Shown: positions 11,013 through 22,500 of the stretch, in pieces
Numbering within the stretch: the stretch's first letter is position 1
Layout: each line of letters begins with the position of its first letter
Source of the DNA: Corylus avellana
Lineage: Eukaryota > Streptophyta > Magnoliopsida > Fagales > Betulaceae
NCBI RefSeq assembly: GCF_901000735.1
Contig: NC_081543.1
Coordinates: 15,031,574 to 15,095,573 of the forward strand
Direction: 5' to 3'
DNA: 64,000 nucleotides
The notes under the pieces: generated by a model
Told to the model about the DNA's origin: nothing
The model's input: only the letters and a program-made list of their open reading frames with translations
Database searches by the model: none
Position numbers and translations under genes: made by a program

Positions 11013-11525
11013 ATGAACTCACAAATCTATTAGTTAATCTGTTGAATTTGTAGGAGAATATGAAAAAAAATATAAGCAAATTATTGACACTAATCATTTC
11101 TCTATTACAATTTTTCAAAGCATTCCCTTATAAGACCATGTTTATATTGAATCATCTCTTCTTTAATATTGTTACTTAATCAGCCTTCAATTAAGGTACT
11201 TGAAACATATTTCTCTTGGACAGCACTATGGCTGGAAGGAGGGTTGGGGGAACAAAGTTCCCCACCTTAAGGAGCTAAGGCCGCTTAGGGTTTTTTCTTC
11301 TTTGTGTATGAATTCACAAATCTATCGTTGATCTTATTGAATTTGTAGAGAATATGAAAATAATATGAGTACCATTGACAATAATCATTTCATTACAATT
11401 TTTCAAAGCATTCCCTTTATACATCTCATGTTTATATTGAATCATCCATTATTTAATATTGTTACTTAATCAGCTTCAATTAAGGAAAATTTTGAAACAT
11501 ATTTTTTTGGATAGCACTATATGGC
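10990..11525 (+). repeat. Tandem duplication, period about 297 bp
   Basis: The segment starting TAGGGTTTTTTCTTCTTTGTG at about 10991 recurs at about 11288. Both copies continue through ATGAA(C/T)TCACAAATCTAT, TTGAATTTGTAG, CATTACAATTTTTCAAAGC-type sequence, GTTTATATTGAATCATC, CAATTAAGG and GCACTAT..GGCTGG. Copy 1 begins inside the 5' end of the retroposon at 10187-11012, so the duplication postdates that insertion. No coding content. Confidence 0.75.
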
Positions 11526-11539
11526 TGGCAACTATGAGA

Positions 11540-12003
11540 GAGCCGGATCCTCTCCTATCCAAAATGGACTGAAGAGTATCCAATTAATGGCCAAGATCTC
11601 CCTAGACAGATTGTGGGGCCATAAATGAGATATTTGTCCCATTAATATAAATAATAAGAAAATATTATTTATATTTAAAAAATAATAATAATAGATTAAA
11701 AGAAAATAATAAAAAATTAAAGGGTGGCTAGCTACGTCATTTTTGCCATAGGGGGTGGCTGAACCCATCCCCAGGCCCAACTAGGGTGGCCGGCCAACCC
11801 TTATGGCAAAAATGGGGTAGCCAACCACCACCCCTTAATTTTTTGCATTATTTTCTTTTTAATTTTTATTATTTTGTTTTTAATTATTTTTTAAATATAA
11901 ATAATATTTTATTATTATTTATATTAATGGGACATATGTCCCAAGATCTTGGCCATTAACATGATACTCTCCAGTCCATTTTGGACTGGAGAGAATCCGC
12001 TTC
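11540..12003. mobile_element. Large foldback MITE with GC-rich hinge
   Basis: Arms of about 180 bp mirror each other: CGGAT(C/T)CTCTCC, CCAAAATGGACTG, AGAGTATC, TTAATGGCCAAGATCT, then TCCCATTAATATAAATAATA and long AT tracts on both sides. The hinge at about 11724-11845 is rich in GGGTGGC words plus TTTTTGCCATA/TATGGCAAAAA, recalling the core of the 4000-4785 element. No transposase, and no clear target duplication was found. Confidence 0.75.
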
Positions 12004-13303
12004 CCGACTTTGAGTGTGCTCTAGGTTTTGTTTGTGCAAATTCTTCCATATTTAAAAGTCATTTTAATAACTTACAAAACAAAAAACAAAAACAAAACAA
12101 AAGTCGTCTTAATAACCTTATTTTAGTTCTATGAAGATTTGAACTCATGGCCTCTTCATTATAATCATGTTTGAGGTGTTGAAATATAGACTTTTTTAAG
12201 TCAATAAGAGGCTTTTTTGTTTTTGTTTTTTTTTTTTAAAAAAAAAAAAAAAATCTTTATTTTCAAGCTTTTCCAAAAGTGCATTTTGGGAATTTTTAGA
12301 GTGAAAAAGTCAAATAAGTACTTTTTGATTTTTTTTTTTTTCCAAACATGCCCCTTTTTTGTTTGGCACACCTCCTTTCTAGGTACTAAAAGCTTTATTT
12401 TTTTTAAGCTTCATAACACAATTCCAAAGAGGCTCTAAATCATAGTACACTTACATTAAGCTTTTTGTCTTTCTTGAAAGTCATATAGAAATGCAATTTT
12501 ATATCACATGCTTAGTGGTCTTATGATCCATTTAATTTAATTTATATATAAACATGTGTCACAAGTCATAACCATCCTCCATATGGCTTATTCATACATA
12601 TGACACTACATCAGTGTTCCAATGAAGTACAAGAGACAACCACCACTAATTGTTCAACCCCAAGTAATTCATACAACTAGCGATATTGCAAGGCATGATC
12701 CTCATTCGTACATGGTTGCGCTAGTCACTTTAGCCCTCAAATCTAGAGTAGAGAACATTAAAAATAAAAGTGGGTCATAAGGTCAATCATACATACATAA
12801 CATACACATACTCCATAGTTTTCACTCGTGTTTCCAATGGTAGCCATGTCACGTAGAGATATTAACAATTTTCTTATCAATGTATGAATTTACAAAATCA
12901 CACAATCAACAATTCATTTTCTCAAATATTATTTTTGCACAAAATGTAGAGCTCATTGCATTTATAACAAAGCACTTGATACCTATATAAACTATGCAAA
13001 TTTGATATCAAAATAGACATACTAAAAATGTCGGTAAGTAGTTTCCAAGTGAGTTTTATTCACCTTGGTCGTAAATAATGTAACACCCTCATATTTAATT
13101 AATAATAATAATTAACCTAGAAAGTTAGTGAGAGTTCTTCTCAAATGAATTAACCGGGAAAAATTACCTTCTAACATCTAAATAAAATAGTGGAAAGCAT
13201 AAAAGAATGATCTAAGCTACAATTATACCTCAGAAACATATCTTTAACAATTACAATCCAAAAATAAATAACAAATATAAAAAAAAAAATAAAAAAAAAA
13301 AAG
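12004..13303. other. Intergenic, no gene recognised
   Basis: Contains homopolymer-rich stretches (poly T/poly A at 12226-12253, poly A at 13279-13302) and otherwise anonymous AT-rich DNA. No ORF, RNA gene or convincing transposon end was found. Confidence 0.4.
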
Positions 13304-13312
13304 AAAAAGATA

Positions 13313-13705
13313 GGTGTAATTACCTTTTCCCCACATAAACTATAACACATTGTCACTTTGCCCCCATGATCTGACAACCCTACTGCTCGACTACATCAAA
13401 CTACCATTTTGTGCCAAAAATCCCCATTCTGTCAGTTAAAGGCATTAACTCAGATGGTCAACCCGTCACTTTGCCCCCATAAACTACAACATATTGTCAC
13501 TTTGCCCCCTTGAACTACAATGCATTGTCATTTTGCCTCTATGAACTACAACGCATTGTCACTTTGACCGTCTGAGTTAACGTCTTTGACTGGTGGAAAG
13601 TGGGTTTTGAGCACAAAATTGTATTTTGATTGGGTCGGGCAGTTGGGTTGTTAGGGGTAAAGTGACAATGTGTTGTAGTTGATGGGAGAAAAAGGTAATT
13701 ACCCC
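13313..13705. mobile_element. 393-bp Mutator-like MITE
   Basis: Perfect 9-bp target duplications AAAAAGATA (13304-13312 and 13706-13714) flank inverted repeats of about 55 bp: GGTGTAATTACCTTTTCCCC..AACTATAACACATTG on the left mirrored by CAATGTGTTGTAGTTGATGG..GGTAATTACCCC on the right. The interior repeats a GTCACTTTGCCCCC(A/T) block about every 60 bp (13354, 13469, 13497). It is non-coding. Confidence 0.85.
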
Positions 13706-13714
13706 AAAAAGATA

Positions 13715-14242
13715 ACAAAAACTAACTATTACAAAATACAATGCTAAGATCTACAAATACAAAAACTACAATCAGACCGCCTACAGCTCTCTCTCCACAT
13801 CCAAGCCTAATAATAAAAAACTCTAAGCTTCAAATTGATCTACAACTTGCTTACTTTTAGTAAATGCTCTAGTTGTAATTATTAATGTTGATAGAATAAT
13901 AGAAATCATATGTACAGTATAATTTTAGCTAATGTGATTACTCTTCGTAGATGCACTCATTGTAATTATTAATGTTGATAGAAAAATAAAAATTATATGT
14001 TTATGCTGCTTAGTTTCTCTTTTTAAAGAGTAGAGATTTATTGGTCTTATTCTTTGGAGGAAATAGACGGGGAGGTGTATTGAGGAGTAAATTACCAAGT
14101 AATTAGTTTTTTTCAAGTCGTAAAGCTCAGATTAAAATCATTTGGTCTGATTGAAACAACAAATAACTTAAAGCTTGGATGTTTCTTTAAAAAGTTCAAA
14201 TATTTTTCTCAAACCAAGCTTAAAACACCTAAAAACTAACCC

Positions 14243-14274
<32 letters not shown>

Positions 14275-14393
14275 GTACTAGGAGGAAGACAATAAATAAC
14301 ATGAGAAACACTAGCAAGAAATACTCGCACCTTGTGGGTCCTTTATCTTTCACAATCCTTAAGAACATAGCCTCATTTCCTCCCCTCCCTCTC
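13715..14393. other. Intergenic with simple repeats
   Basis: A short direct repeat (TTGTAATTATTAATGTTGATAG at about 13872 and 13960), a (CA)n microsatellite at 14244-14273, and the start of a (CT)n tract at 14390-14408. No gene seen. Confidence 0.4.
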
Positions 14394-15074
14394 TCTCTCT
14401 CTCTCTCCTACGTGCCCTAAATACCCTTGCCAACCAAATGGTCATTGGTCACTAGAGTTGGCCTAATGGCTCTTAAATAGCCTAACCATTGCGTGCTCAA
14501 GCCATTGACGTATTCAAATTGCAAACTGTCTAACACCAGTCGATCACCAAAATATAGGGTGATCGATTGCTATGGCTTTCTGGAACACCATAATCAATCA
14601 CTGCTCACTAGTGTTCCATCACTCAAGCCCTAAAATGCTCCAAGTGTCAAACTAGACTTATTTTCTCTAATTTCATGCCAAACCTTGCTTCTAATTGATC
14701 CTTAAGTCCTAATTAAGGATTTCTTAACCCTAGTTTAGATCATAGTATCACACTATAACAATATGTTTATTTAAAAGATTAATAGTGGAAATCATTAGTT
14801 GTTAAAATGGTGAAATTTATTTGGCATTACTATATCTCTCTCATGAGTGCTCTAAATGCCCTTGCCAACCAAATGGACATTGGTCACTAGAGTTGGCCTA
14901 ATGGCTCTTAAATAGCCTAACTACCGCGTGTTCAAGTCATTGACGTATTCAAATTGCAAACTGTCTAACACCAGTCGAACACTAAAATATAGGGTGATCG
15001 ATTGCTATGGCTTTCTGGAACACTATAATCAATCACAGCTCACTAGTGTTCCATCACTCAGCCCATAAAATGGT
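14394..15074 (+). repeat. 440-bp tandem duplication; second unit split by the CACTA element
   Basis: Unit 1 spans about 14394-14833. Unit 2 spans about 14834-15074 and resumes at 25362-25557, on the other side of the CACTA insertion. Shared words include TGGCCTAATGGCTCTTAAAT, CAAACTGTCTAACACCAGTC, TATAGGGTGATCGATTGCT, then (after the insertion) AAGTGTCAAACTAGAC and CCCTAGTTTAGATCATAGTA. Unit 1 ends inside GGCATTACTATA and jumps to a CT tract, so the breakpoint is at a short simple repeat. Confidence 0.85.
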
Positions 15075-15104
15075 CACTACAAAAAATGAAAATTTTTTTG
15101 ACAG

Positions 15105-15365
15105 GGTATTTTTGACGTGTTAGGTAGTCTGACACGTCACTAAACTTTATTGACGTGTGTTGAGCGATAAAAATGTGGGTATCAAAAACGGGAATTTTTT
15201 GACGTGTCACTGTTTGACACGTCAATAATTATTGACGTGTCAAAAAGTGGCACGTCAAAAACATTTATTGACGTGTCAATTTCTGACACGTCAATAATTT
15301 ATTGACATGTCAGTTTTGACACGTCAATAAATTTGTTGACGTGCCAATTTCGAAACGTCACTAAC
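15105..15365. repeat. CACTA subterminal repeat array (left), ACGT-core words
   Basis: About a dozen TGACGTG or CACGTCA words in both orientations within 260 bp, often as inverted pairs such as TTGACGTGTCA..TGGCACGTCAA. Related shorter clusters lie at 16330-16395, 17045-17120, 17485-17540 and, at the right end, 25228-25335. In CACTA elements, subterminal repeats bind the element's DNA-binding protein; here the words contain an ACGT core like plant bZIP sites. Confidence 0.8.
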
Positions 15366-16404
15366 GTTTAAAAATTATTTAAAAAAATAATTTTTAATTT
15401 TTTTTTTTTTCACCAATACCCACATCGCCGATGCCAGAGAGCATCCTACCGGCCAGCATCACCGGCCGTTTCTTCTTTTCTTCATCCAAAGACAACCAAA
15501 AAAACAAAACCAAAGGTGAAAAACCAAAACCAAATTAAGCTCCAAATCCATCCCACCAGCCGTTTCTTCTTTCTTTCTCCCAAACCTATCAGCAATTAAA
15601 TTTTTTCTTTTTCAATTAAATTTTAGCTCCACAACTGAACCAATTACTTCATGTTTTATTATCAAAAATCCAGTTGCAACTCAAAACCCATATAAATCCC
15701 AAACCCAAATAAATCCCCACAAAATTCCTAAAATCTCACAAATTCACTATACACATATATACCTTAAAATCCCCAAATATTCAGACCCCTTCCCCTCTCT
15801 CTCCATTTCTCTTTTTTCTTCACCTTTTCTCCTCTTCTCTCGCAGGTAGGATCTCTTCTCTTCTTTTCTTTTCTTTTGTTTAAGCTACAAACAAGGGAGG
15901 TGGGCGTGAAAAGAAGAAAAGAAAAAAAATATATATATATATATACACATGTAAGAGGGTAGCTGTAATCGACGTTAAACGTAACCCACACTCATCTACA
16001 CGAACAAGAGCTTTATCGGTGGGGACGAATCACTGGTAGTGGCAATTTCCTCGGAAAATTTCATGACTGTCAGGGAGGCGTTGGAGAGATCTAGAAGATG
16101 GGTTTATGAGAAATTAAGAGGGGAAGCTGCAGGGGAGGCATGAGACAAAGAATAGAATAGAAGAAAGAAGTAAGAAAAAGGGGAAAAAATTTAAAATTCA
16201 AAAAACTAAGTGAAAATGAGCTATTGTACGTGCACGGGAGGAGGAAGAAAGAGAACTTAGAGGAGGAGGGAAAAACAAATAAATAAAAGAAAAGGAAGGC
16301 AGCTGGCTCACGCCTTCCCAATCCCCTTTTTTGATGTGTCACGTGTGGTACGTCAAGAATTTATTGACGTGCCACATGTGACACATCAATAAATAAAAAT
16401 TTGA
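15366..16404. other. CACTA interior, no transposase
   Basis: Holds pyrimidine-rich sequence (15460-15880), a (TA)n run at 15929-15946 and GA-rich sequence to 16300. A segment at 15970-16090 has more balanced base composition and might be a captured exon, but I could not recognise any protein in it. The ORFs here are low-complexity. Confidence 0.4.
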
Positions 16405-17724
16405 AAATTTTCTTAATAAGAGAAAAAAATGGTAGGATCACTTTTTTTTTTTTTTTTTTATAAATACTATATACTAAAGACTAAGAGAAAACATATATGT
16501 ATTAATATTCTATATTGTTAATACTAAAAAACACTTTAATTTTTTAGTTTATAATACTCCTCCAATATTGAAAATGTGATGTAGCCATAATAATTTTTTC
16601 AAAATAAATTAAAAGAGTACAAACAACAAAAAATATGTACATATTTATTATTGTCTATAAACATTTAATAGCTAATGCATAAGAGTGTTAAGAGATAAGA
16701 GCATTAATTAGTTTTATAAAATTTTAATGGGTTCGAATATATCTCTTACTATATGACGACATATACCAATTATACATATATATTATATATATACCAATTA
16801 AATTTTGTTACCTAATATAGGTACCAATTAAATTTTGAATCAAGTATAATTATACATATACCAATTAAATTTTGTTACTTAATATAGGTATCAATTAAAT
16901 TTTGTTATCTAATATTTAATTATAATTAAAATAATCATTATATATAGAGAGAAAGAAAACCCTAAACTACAATGATATAATTATTTTGTTACCTAATATT
17001 ATTTTTTAAACAAGTAATTAATATTATTAATTAATTAATTTTTAACGTGTGAGATAATTATTGACGTGCCATTTTGACACGTCAATAATTATTGACGTGT
17101 TACATTTGACACGTCAAGAAAATATATTGAAAATAATAAGAGAAAAAAATTATATGAACACTTATTTTTTTAAAAATACTATACACTTAAGACTAAGATA
17201 ATACATATATGTATTAATATTCTAGATTGTTAATACTAAAAAACACTTTAATTTTTTAGTTTATAATGCCCCTACAATATTGAAAACGTGATATATATAA
17301 TTATGCATATACCAATTAAATTTTGTTACCTAATATAGGTACCATTAATTAAATTTTGAAACAAGGGTATATATATTTATTTATTTATTTAATTTTGTTA
17401 CCTAATATATGTAGGTACCAATTAAATTTTGTTATCTAATATTTTTTTAAAACAAATAATTAATATTATTAATTAATTAATTTTTGACGTGTGAAATAAT
17501 GACACGTCAATAATTATTGACGTGCCATTTTGACACGTCAAGAAAATATTGAAAATAATAAGAGAAAAAATTATGTGATCACTTATTTTTTTTAAAAATA
17601 CTGTATACTTAAGACTAAGATAATACATATATGTATTAATATTCTAGATTGTTAATACTTTAATTTTTTAGTTTATAATACTCATACAATATTGAAAACG
17701 TGATATATATAATTATACATATAC
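16405..17724 (+). repeat. Three tandem internal repeats of the CACTA element
   Basis: Units start at about 16405, 17128 and 17548 with AATAAGAGAAAAAA. Each continues with ACTATA..CTTAAGACTAAGA-type sequence, ACATATATGTATTAATATTC, TTGTTAATACT, TTTAATTTTTTAGTTTATAA and TATTGAAAA(T/C)GTGAT, then ACCAATTAAATTTTGTTACC blocks and an ACGT-core cluster. Unit lengths are about 723 and 420 bp; the third is interrupted by the LINE and resumes at 25057. Confidence 0.75.
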
Positions 17725-18023
17725 AAAAATCCAGACCATGGTGTCTTGCTAGTTGCTACACCCTCACTGTCGCATTGTTTGGATTTTTCACTATATACTT
17801 AAATCTCTGATGATGAGTAATTAGCTTGAAGTACTACCAAAAAAAAAAAAAAATTCGAATCTCCTTCCCCCCTCTTGTGCGGACATGTCAAAAAAAAAAA
17901 AAAAAATCAAATTTTTTCTCGCTAGGCGTTTAACCTAGAGGAGAAGGATTTGTTTCCCTTGTCTCTTGAAGATTGAGGGAGGATCACGTGTGTGTGAAAG
18001 AATTATTGTCCTAGACTGAAGAA

Positions 18024-19514
18024 ATGGCGGAAGATATGCCCAATCCATGGCCTTGTCATCCACTGTTAGAGGAAGAAGATAAGGAAGTCGAAGTTTTCAA
18101 GGATGAAGTGCATAAGGTAGCGACCAGGGGTCAATTATGTGTAGTGGGGAAATTGTTTGCAAATAGGTATGTGAGCATGGAGACCATCAAGAATTCGCTA
18201 TTAAAATGATGGAAACCTTTGGAATCTATTATTTTCAAAGTGTTGGGTGCAAACCTCTTTCTGATTGAGTTTAAGAACAGTCAGGATAAGGAGAAGATTT
18301 TTGAGGGTCGACCTTGGGTGTTTGAAGATGATTTGTTCTTGGTGGAAGATTTTGATGGCCATTCAGCGAAGTCAAAAATAGCATTTGATAGAGCCTCGTT
18401 TTGGGTATGAATGTTCCATATGCCATTGGTTTGTATGAGCAGGGAAGTGGGAAAGAAAATTGGGGCTAGGTTGGAGATGTGGAAGAGGTTGATACGGATA
18501 CAGATGGGGTTGGATGTAGGGAATATCTGCGAGTTAAAATCTCGTTAGATTTATCTAAGCCTCTTTCCAGGGGACGCAAGCTGAAGCTAGAAGGGGAATT
18601 AACATGGATCGCTCTCCAATATGAAAGGCTCCTGAAGTATTGTTTCCATTGTGGCATTATCCGACATGGGAGGGGGGTGTCAGAAGAAAAGTAGCATGAG
18701 AAATATGGAGCCTGCCAAGTTTGGTCCGGGACTGAGGGCGTCGTCACCAACTCAGAGAAGTGATCAAAATTTAGAGAGGCATGGGTTCAGATCGGGACAG
18801 GCAAGGTCTGTCCATGCAAGTATGCGGAATCACGATCTGAAGAGTTCTAAACCGGAGACAACAAGAGGGATGGATGCGTCCGGCGAAGAGATTTCGACAA
18901 GCCAGCTGGGAAAATTTTTTCAGGAAGGTAGTAGAATCAATGGTAAGGATCACAGGTTTAATGATGGCGCTCATCATATGGGGGATATGGCAAAAACAGA
19001 CGGATTTGGGGGAGGAAATATTGGAGTAGATTCGGAGTTACAGGGAAGTGATCACGGTATAAAACGTGGGAGTGAATCATGGGTGTCGCATAAGGATATT
19101 TCCTTCTTAGGCGATAACAGTGAGCGGGAGGGGGAATTTCAAAATTCTTTTGAACATATTAACTCTCATGTGATAAAGGGTAATAAGGGAGTCTTTATGT
19201 CCAGGGAAAAAAAGAAAGAGAATTTGGGCCAGAAGTATAGCCCAGGCAGATCTATTTACCCTGGCCCATTGATTGCAGATGTGGCCCAGACAATCAAAGT
19301 TGCCCAAGAAGCAACTCGTAATCCTGAAAATGCACTAGTTACTTGGAAAAGAAAGTATGGGGAAGAGGATGATGCACTAGTTTCTAAAAAAAGAAAGGGA
19401 CATGGGGGAGAAGGTCGAATTGTCGAGAAGGGACGGAAACTTAGTGGTAATGTGACAAATGTTTCTGGATCGGGAGTGGCGGAGGCTGCAGGACAGCCCC
19501 ACCGACCGCAATGA
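18024..19514 (+). pseudogene. LINE ORF1: gag-like nucleic-acid-binding protein, broken
   Basis: Start ATG at 18024. The N-terminal part has the DUF4283 signature (GKLFANRYVSMETIKNSL, LIEFKNSQDKEKIFEGRPWV, LFLVEDFDG) interrupted by TGA stops at 18207 and 18408 and by frameshifts near 18440-18480. SLDLSKPLSRGRKLKLEGEL precedes a CCHC zinc knuckle, Y-C-F-H-C-x4-H-x4-C, whose last cysteine is only reached by changing frame near 18665. The C-terminal half (to 19514) is open, hydrophilic and unconserved. The TGA stop overlaps the ORF2 ATG as ATGA at 19511-19514, the compact arrangement of related LINEs. Its normal role is to bind LINE RNA. Confidence 0.8.
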
Positions 19515-22500
19515 CGATTCTCAGTTGGAACTGTCGGGGGCTTGGGAACCCCTGAGCCGTTTGGTAAAGAAGAAGAGACCCACTTTGGTTTTCCTTATAA
19601 AAACCAAGCTCCGTCATAATAAAATGGAGCAAATTAGATGTAAACTTGGATACAATGAATTATTTGTGGTGGACTGTATTGGTAGGAGTGGTGGATTGGC
19701 GTTGCTTTGGGGTGAGGAGATCATTGTAGAAATACAAAATTATAATTAGCATCATATCAATGGCGTGATTCGAGATCGACCGAATTGTGTGCCATGGAAG
19801 TTTACTGGCTGTTATGGCCAACCTGAAGTGGGTAAACGTCATGAATCATGGTGCTTGCTAAAAATTTTGGCACCTTTTTCACCCTTACCTTGGGTATGCA
19901 TTGGAGACTTCAATGAAATTTTATTTCCATTCGAAAAATGGGGTGGGAACACAAGAAGCGGGAGGCATATGTGGGATTTCCAGCAAGCCTTGGAGGAGTG
20001 CGATTTAATGGATTTAGGATTCTTGGGGCCTAAATACATCTGGAATAATTGTCGAGATGATGCGGATTTCATAAAAGAAAGGCTTGATAGGGGGTGGCAA
20101 ATCAGGAGTGGAGGGATCTTTTTCCTGAAGCTGAATTAAGGGTGGAGTTTTGTTGTGCAAATTTTAATATACTCGCAAGTGCACGAATCGTTTGCAATAT
20201 AATGGATTGCAAGTGCGAGGTCAAACCCATAGAGAATTGTATTTTTGAAAGAGCAATTTATATCTAAACTAATTAAATCCTAATCTAGTTCCAAAAGGGT
20301 TTTGAATTTTTGTTTTTAAAAATTAGAAAACAAACATAAACTAATTAAAATAAACTAAGAGATAAAATACTCAGGTTTGGGAATTCACACTCACCGAATC
20401 ATAACAACATACTTCTATGTTTATCAATATTAATCGGAAGTTCTCATAATTAAAATCTTAGATATATTTTACTATACTTCAAACAATTAATCAAAATCAT
20501 CTCATGTATCCATTCATTGCACAAATCACAAGAAGAATTCAATATCAATTAAATCATCAGATGTATCCGTAAATCACAAAAGATATCCAATCTTAATTGA
20601 AACACCAAATGTATCCGTAAAACAAATCACAAGAGATATCCAATTATTTAGGCAAATAAAATCAAGCAATCAATTATGTGAAATTATCTTAAATTATCAA
20701 ATGTATCCTTGAATTACAAAAGATATCCAATAATCATTCTACACATTGAAAAGAAGTAAAACAATTGAAATATTAAACCCAATAAAATCAGATAAATAAA
20801 GACTTACATGAAAGTATTGATGTTCTTCATCGGTGATGCTTCATCCCCAACCTTAGTTGGGAATTTAGTTCCACATAAAAATAAAACATAAATCTAAAGA
20901 AAACCTAAACTAAAAAGAGAAAAACTGCAGAATTTTGCTCTCTGGAATTCTCTATCTCCCCTTTCTTGAATGCAAAGAAGTCTATTTATAGGCTTAGAAA
21001 AGTCCTAGAAGCCCTATTAAACCTAGATAATTCGGAGGTCTGTCTCCCAGTCAAAATAGAAGTCTGAAATCGGAATAGGATTCGTCCAGATTTGTGTCCT
21101 TTAATTGCAGGGCGATTTTGGCATAGTAACCGTCTGAATTAGGAAAATCCTATTTCACAACAAATTGTATTATTTTGAGTTAGCTTTCCAATGCCATTTG
21201 AATCACTTCAATCAGATATTTGAGCAGAAAGTTATGATCAAAATATTGAGACATGTACATAATCTAAATTTGAATCCAATTTGAAATCTTATCCAATATG
21301 ATCTTTAATCCGATTTAACCTTTTTCTTGGATTTGGTTAAACTTAACCACATCATCTAGGTCTTCTCAAAGTATGCTTTCTTCCAAACTTTGCATTTTCC
21401 CCTTTAAAGCTGTAGTTTTTCTTTAATGACCTACAAAACACTAAAAACATAAAACTAACACAAAATATTAAATAACGACACAGTTAAAGGATTAACTAAT
21501 GTAAATAAAGGGGTCCAAATATGCAATATTTGGCACTTATCAAGTTTGCTTTGGGATCGGACCATCTCCCAGTGTTTCTGCAACTAGATGGAAAATCTGG
21601 GATGAGAAGAAAGGGTCCAATTTTCAGGTATGAAGCTAGCTGGGCCCTTGAAGAGGAATATGGTAAAGTGGTTAAATGTGCATGAGGAGAAGCTTCACTG
21701 CAGGACGGTTTGTGGGAAAGCTTGGAGGCAAAATTAAGTTGTTGTAAAAATTATTTTCTGCAATGGCATCAGACTCGGCGAGACCCCTTGGGCACCATCA
21801 ACCGAATAAAGAAGAAACTATTGACTCTCCAAGGGAGAGAAGGGGATCTTCGGGTATGGAGGGAAAAAAGTTGATGAAGGAGTTACAAATTCTGATTGAC
21901 TAAGAGGATGTCCGCTGGAGTCAGAGAGCAAAAATTGCATGGCTTAAACATGGGGATAGAAATACACATTATTTTCATGAATGTGCTAATGCAAGGAGGA
22001 GGAAAAATTTTATTGGTGAAATAATGGATGACACAAGGCAGGTGTGAGGTACTCCAGAGAAGGTGGACTGGGCATTTGTTACATATTTCTCGAACTTATT
22101 TTTTGTTGGGGACGTTGGGGATATGGAGCAATGCCTCCAACACATTAACTTGAGGGTCATGAGATATGAATGCAGACCTACTTAAAGAATTCTCAAAAGG
22201 TGAAATAAGTGATGCTCTCCTTCAAATGAGTCCTATCAAAGCCCTGGGTCCGGATGGCTTCACAGCTGGTTTTTTCCAAAAGCATTGGAGCACTATGGGG
22301 GATGAGCTATGTAACGTGGTGATTGATATCCTAAATTCTAGAATAATGCTTGCAGATTTAAATTTGACTTATATTATGCTTATCCCAAAAGTTAAAAACC
22401 CGTCGTGTGTGACGGAGTTTAGACCCATAAGTTTGTGCAATGTAATTTATAAACTGCTTTCTAAGGTGCTGGCTAATAGAATGAAAAAGGTCCTTCCTCA

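Noticed and set aside
13079..13110. TGTAACACCCTC as the start of an LTR
   Set aside because: No second LTR, primer-binding site or target duplication could be found nearby.
15105..15365. Regularly spaced short palindromic repeats resembling a CRISPR array
   Set aside because: Spacing and orientation are irregular, the words are 8-10 bp, and they sit at CACTA termini in a plant genome.
15764..16342. ORFs in the CACTA interior as transposase remnants
   Set aside because: Composition is GA/CT repeats; no transposase motif in any frame.
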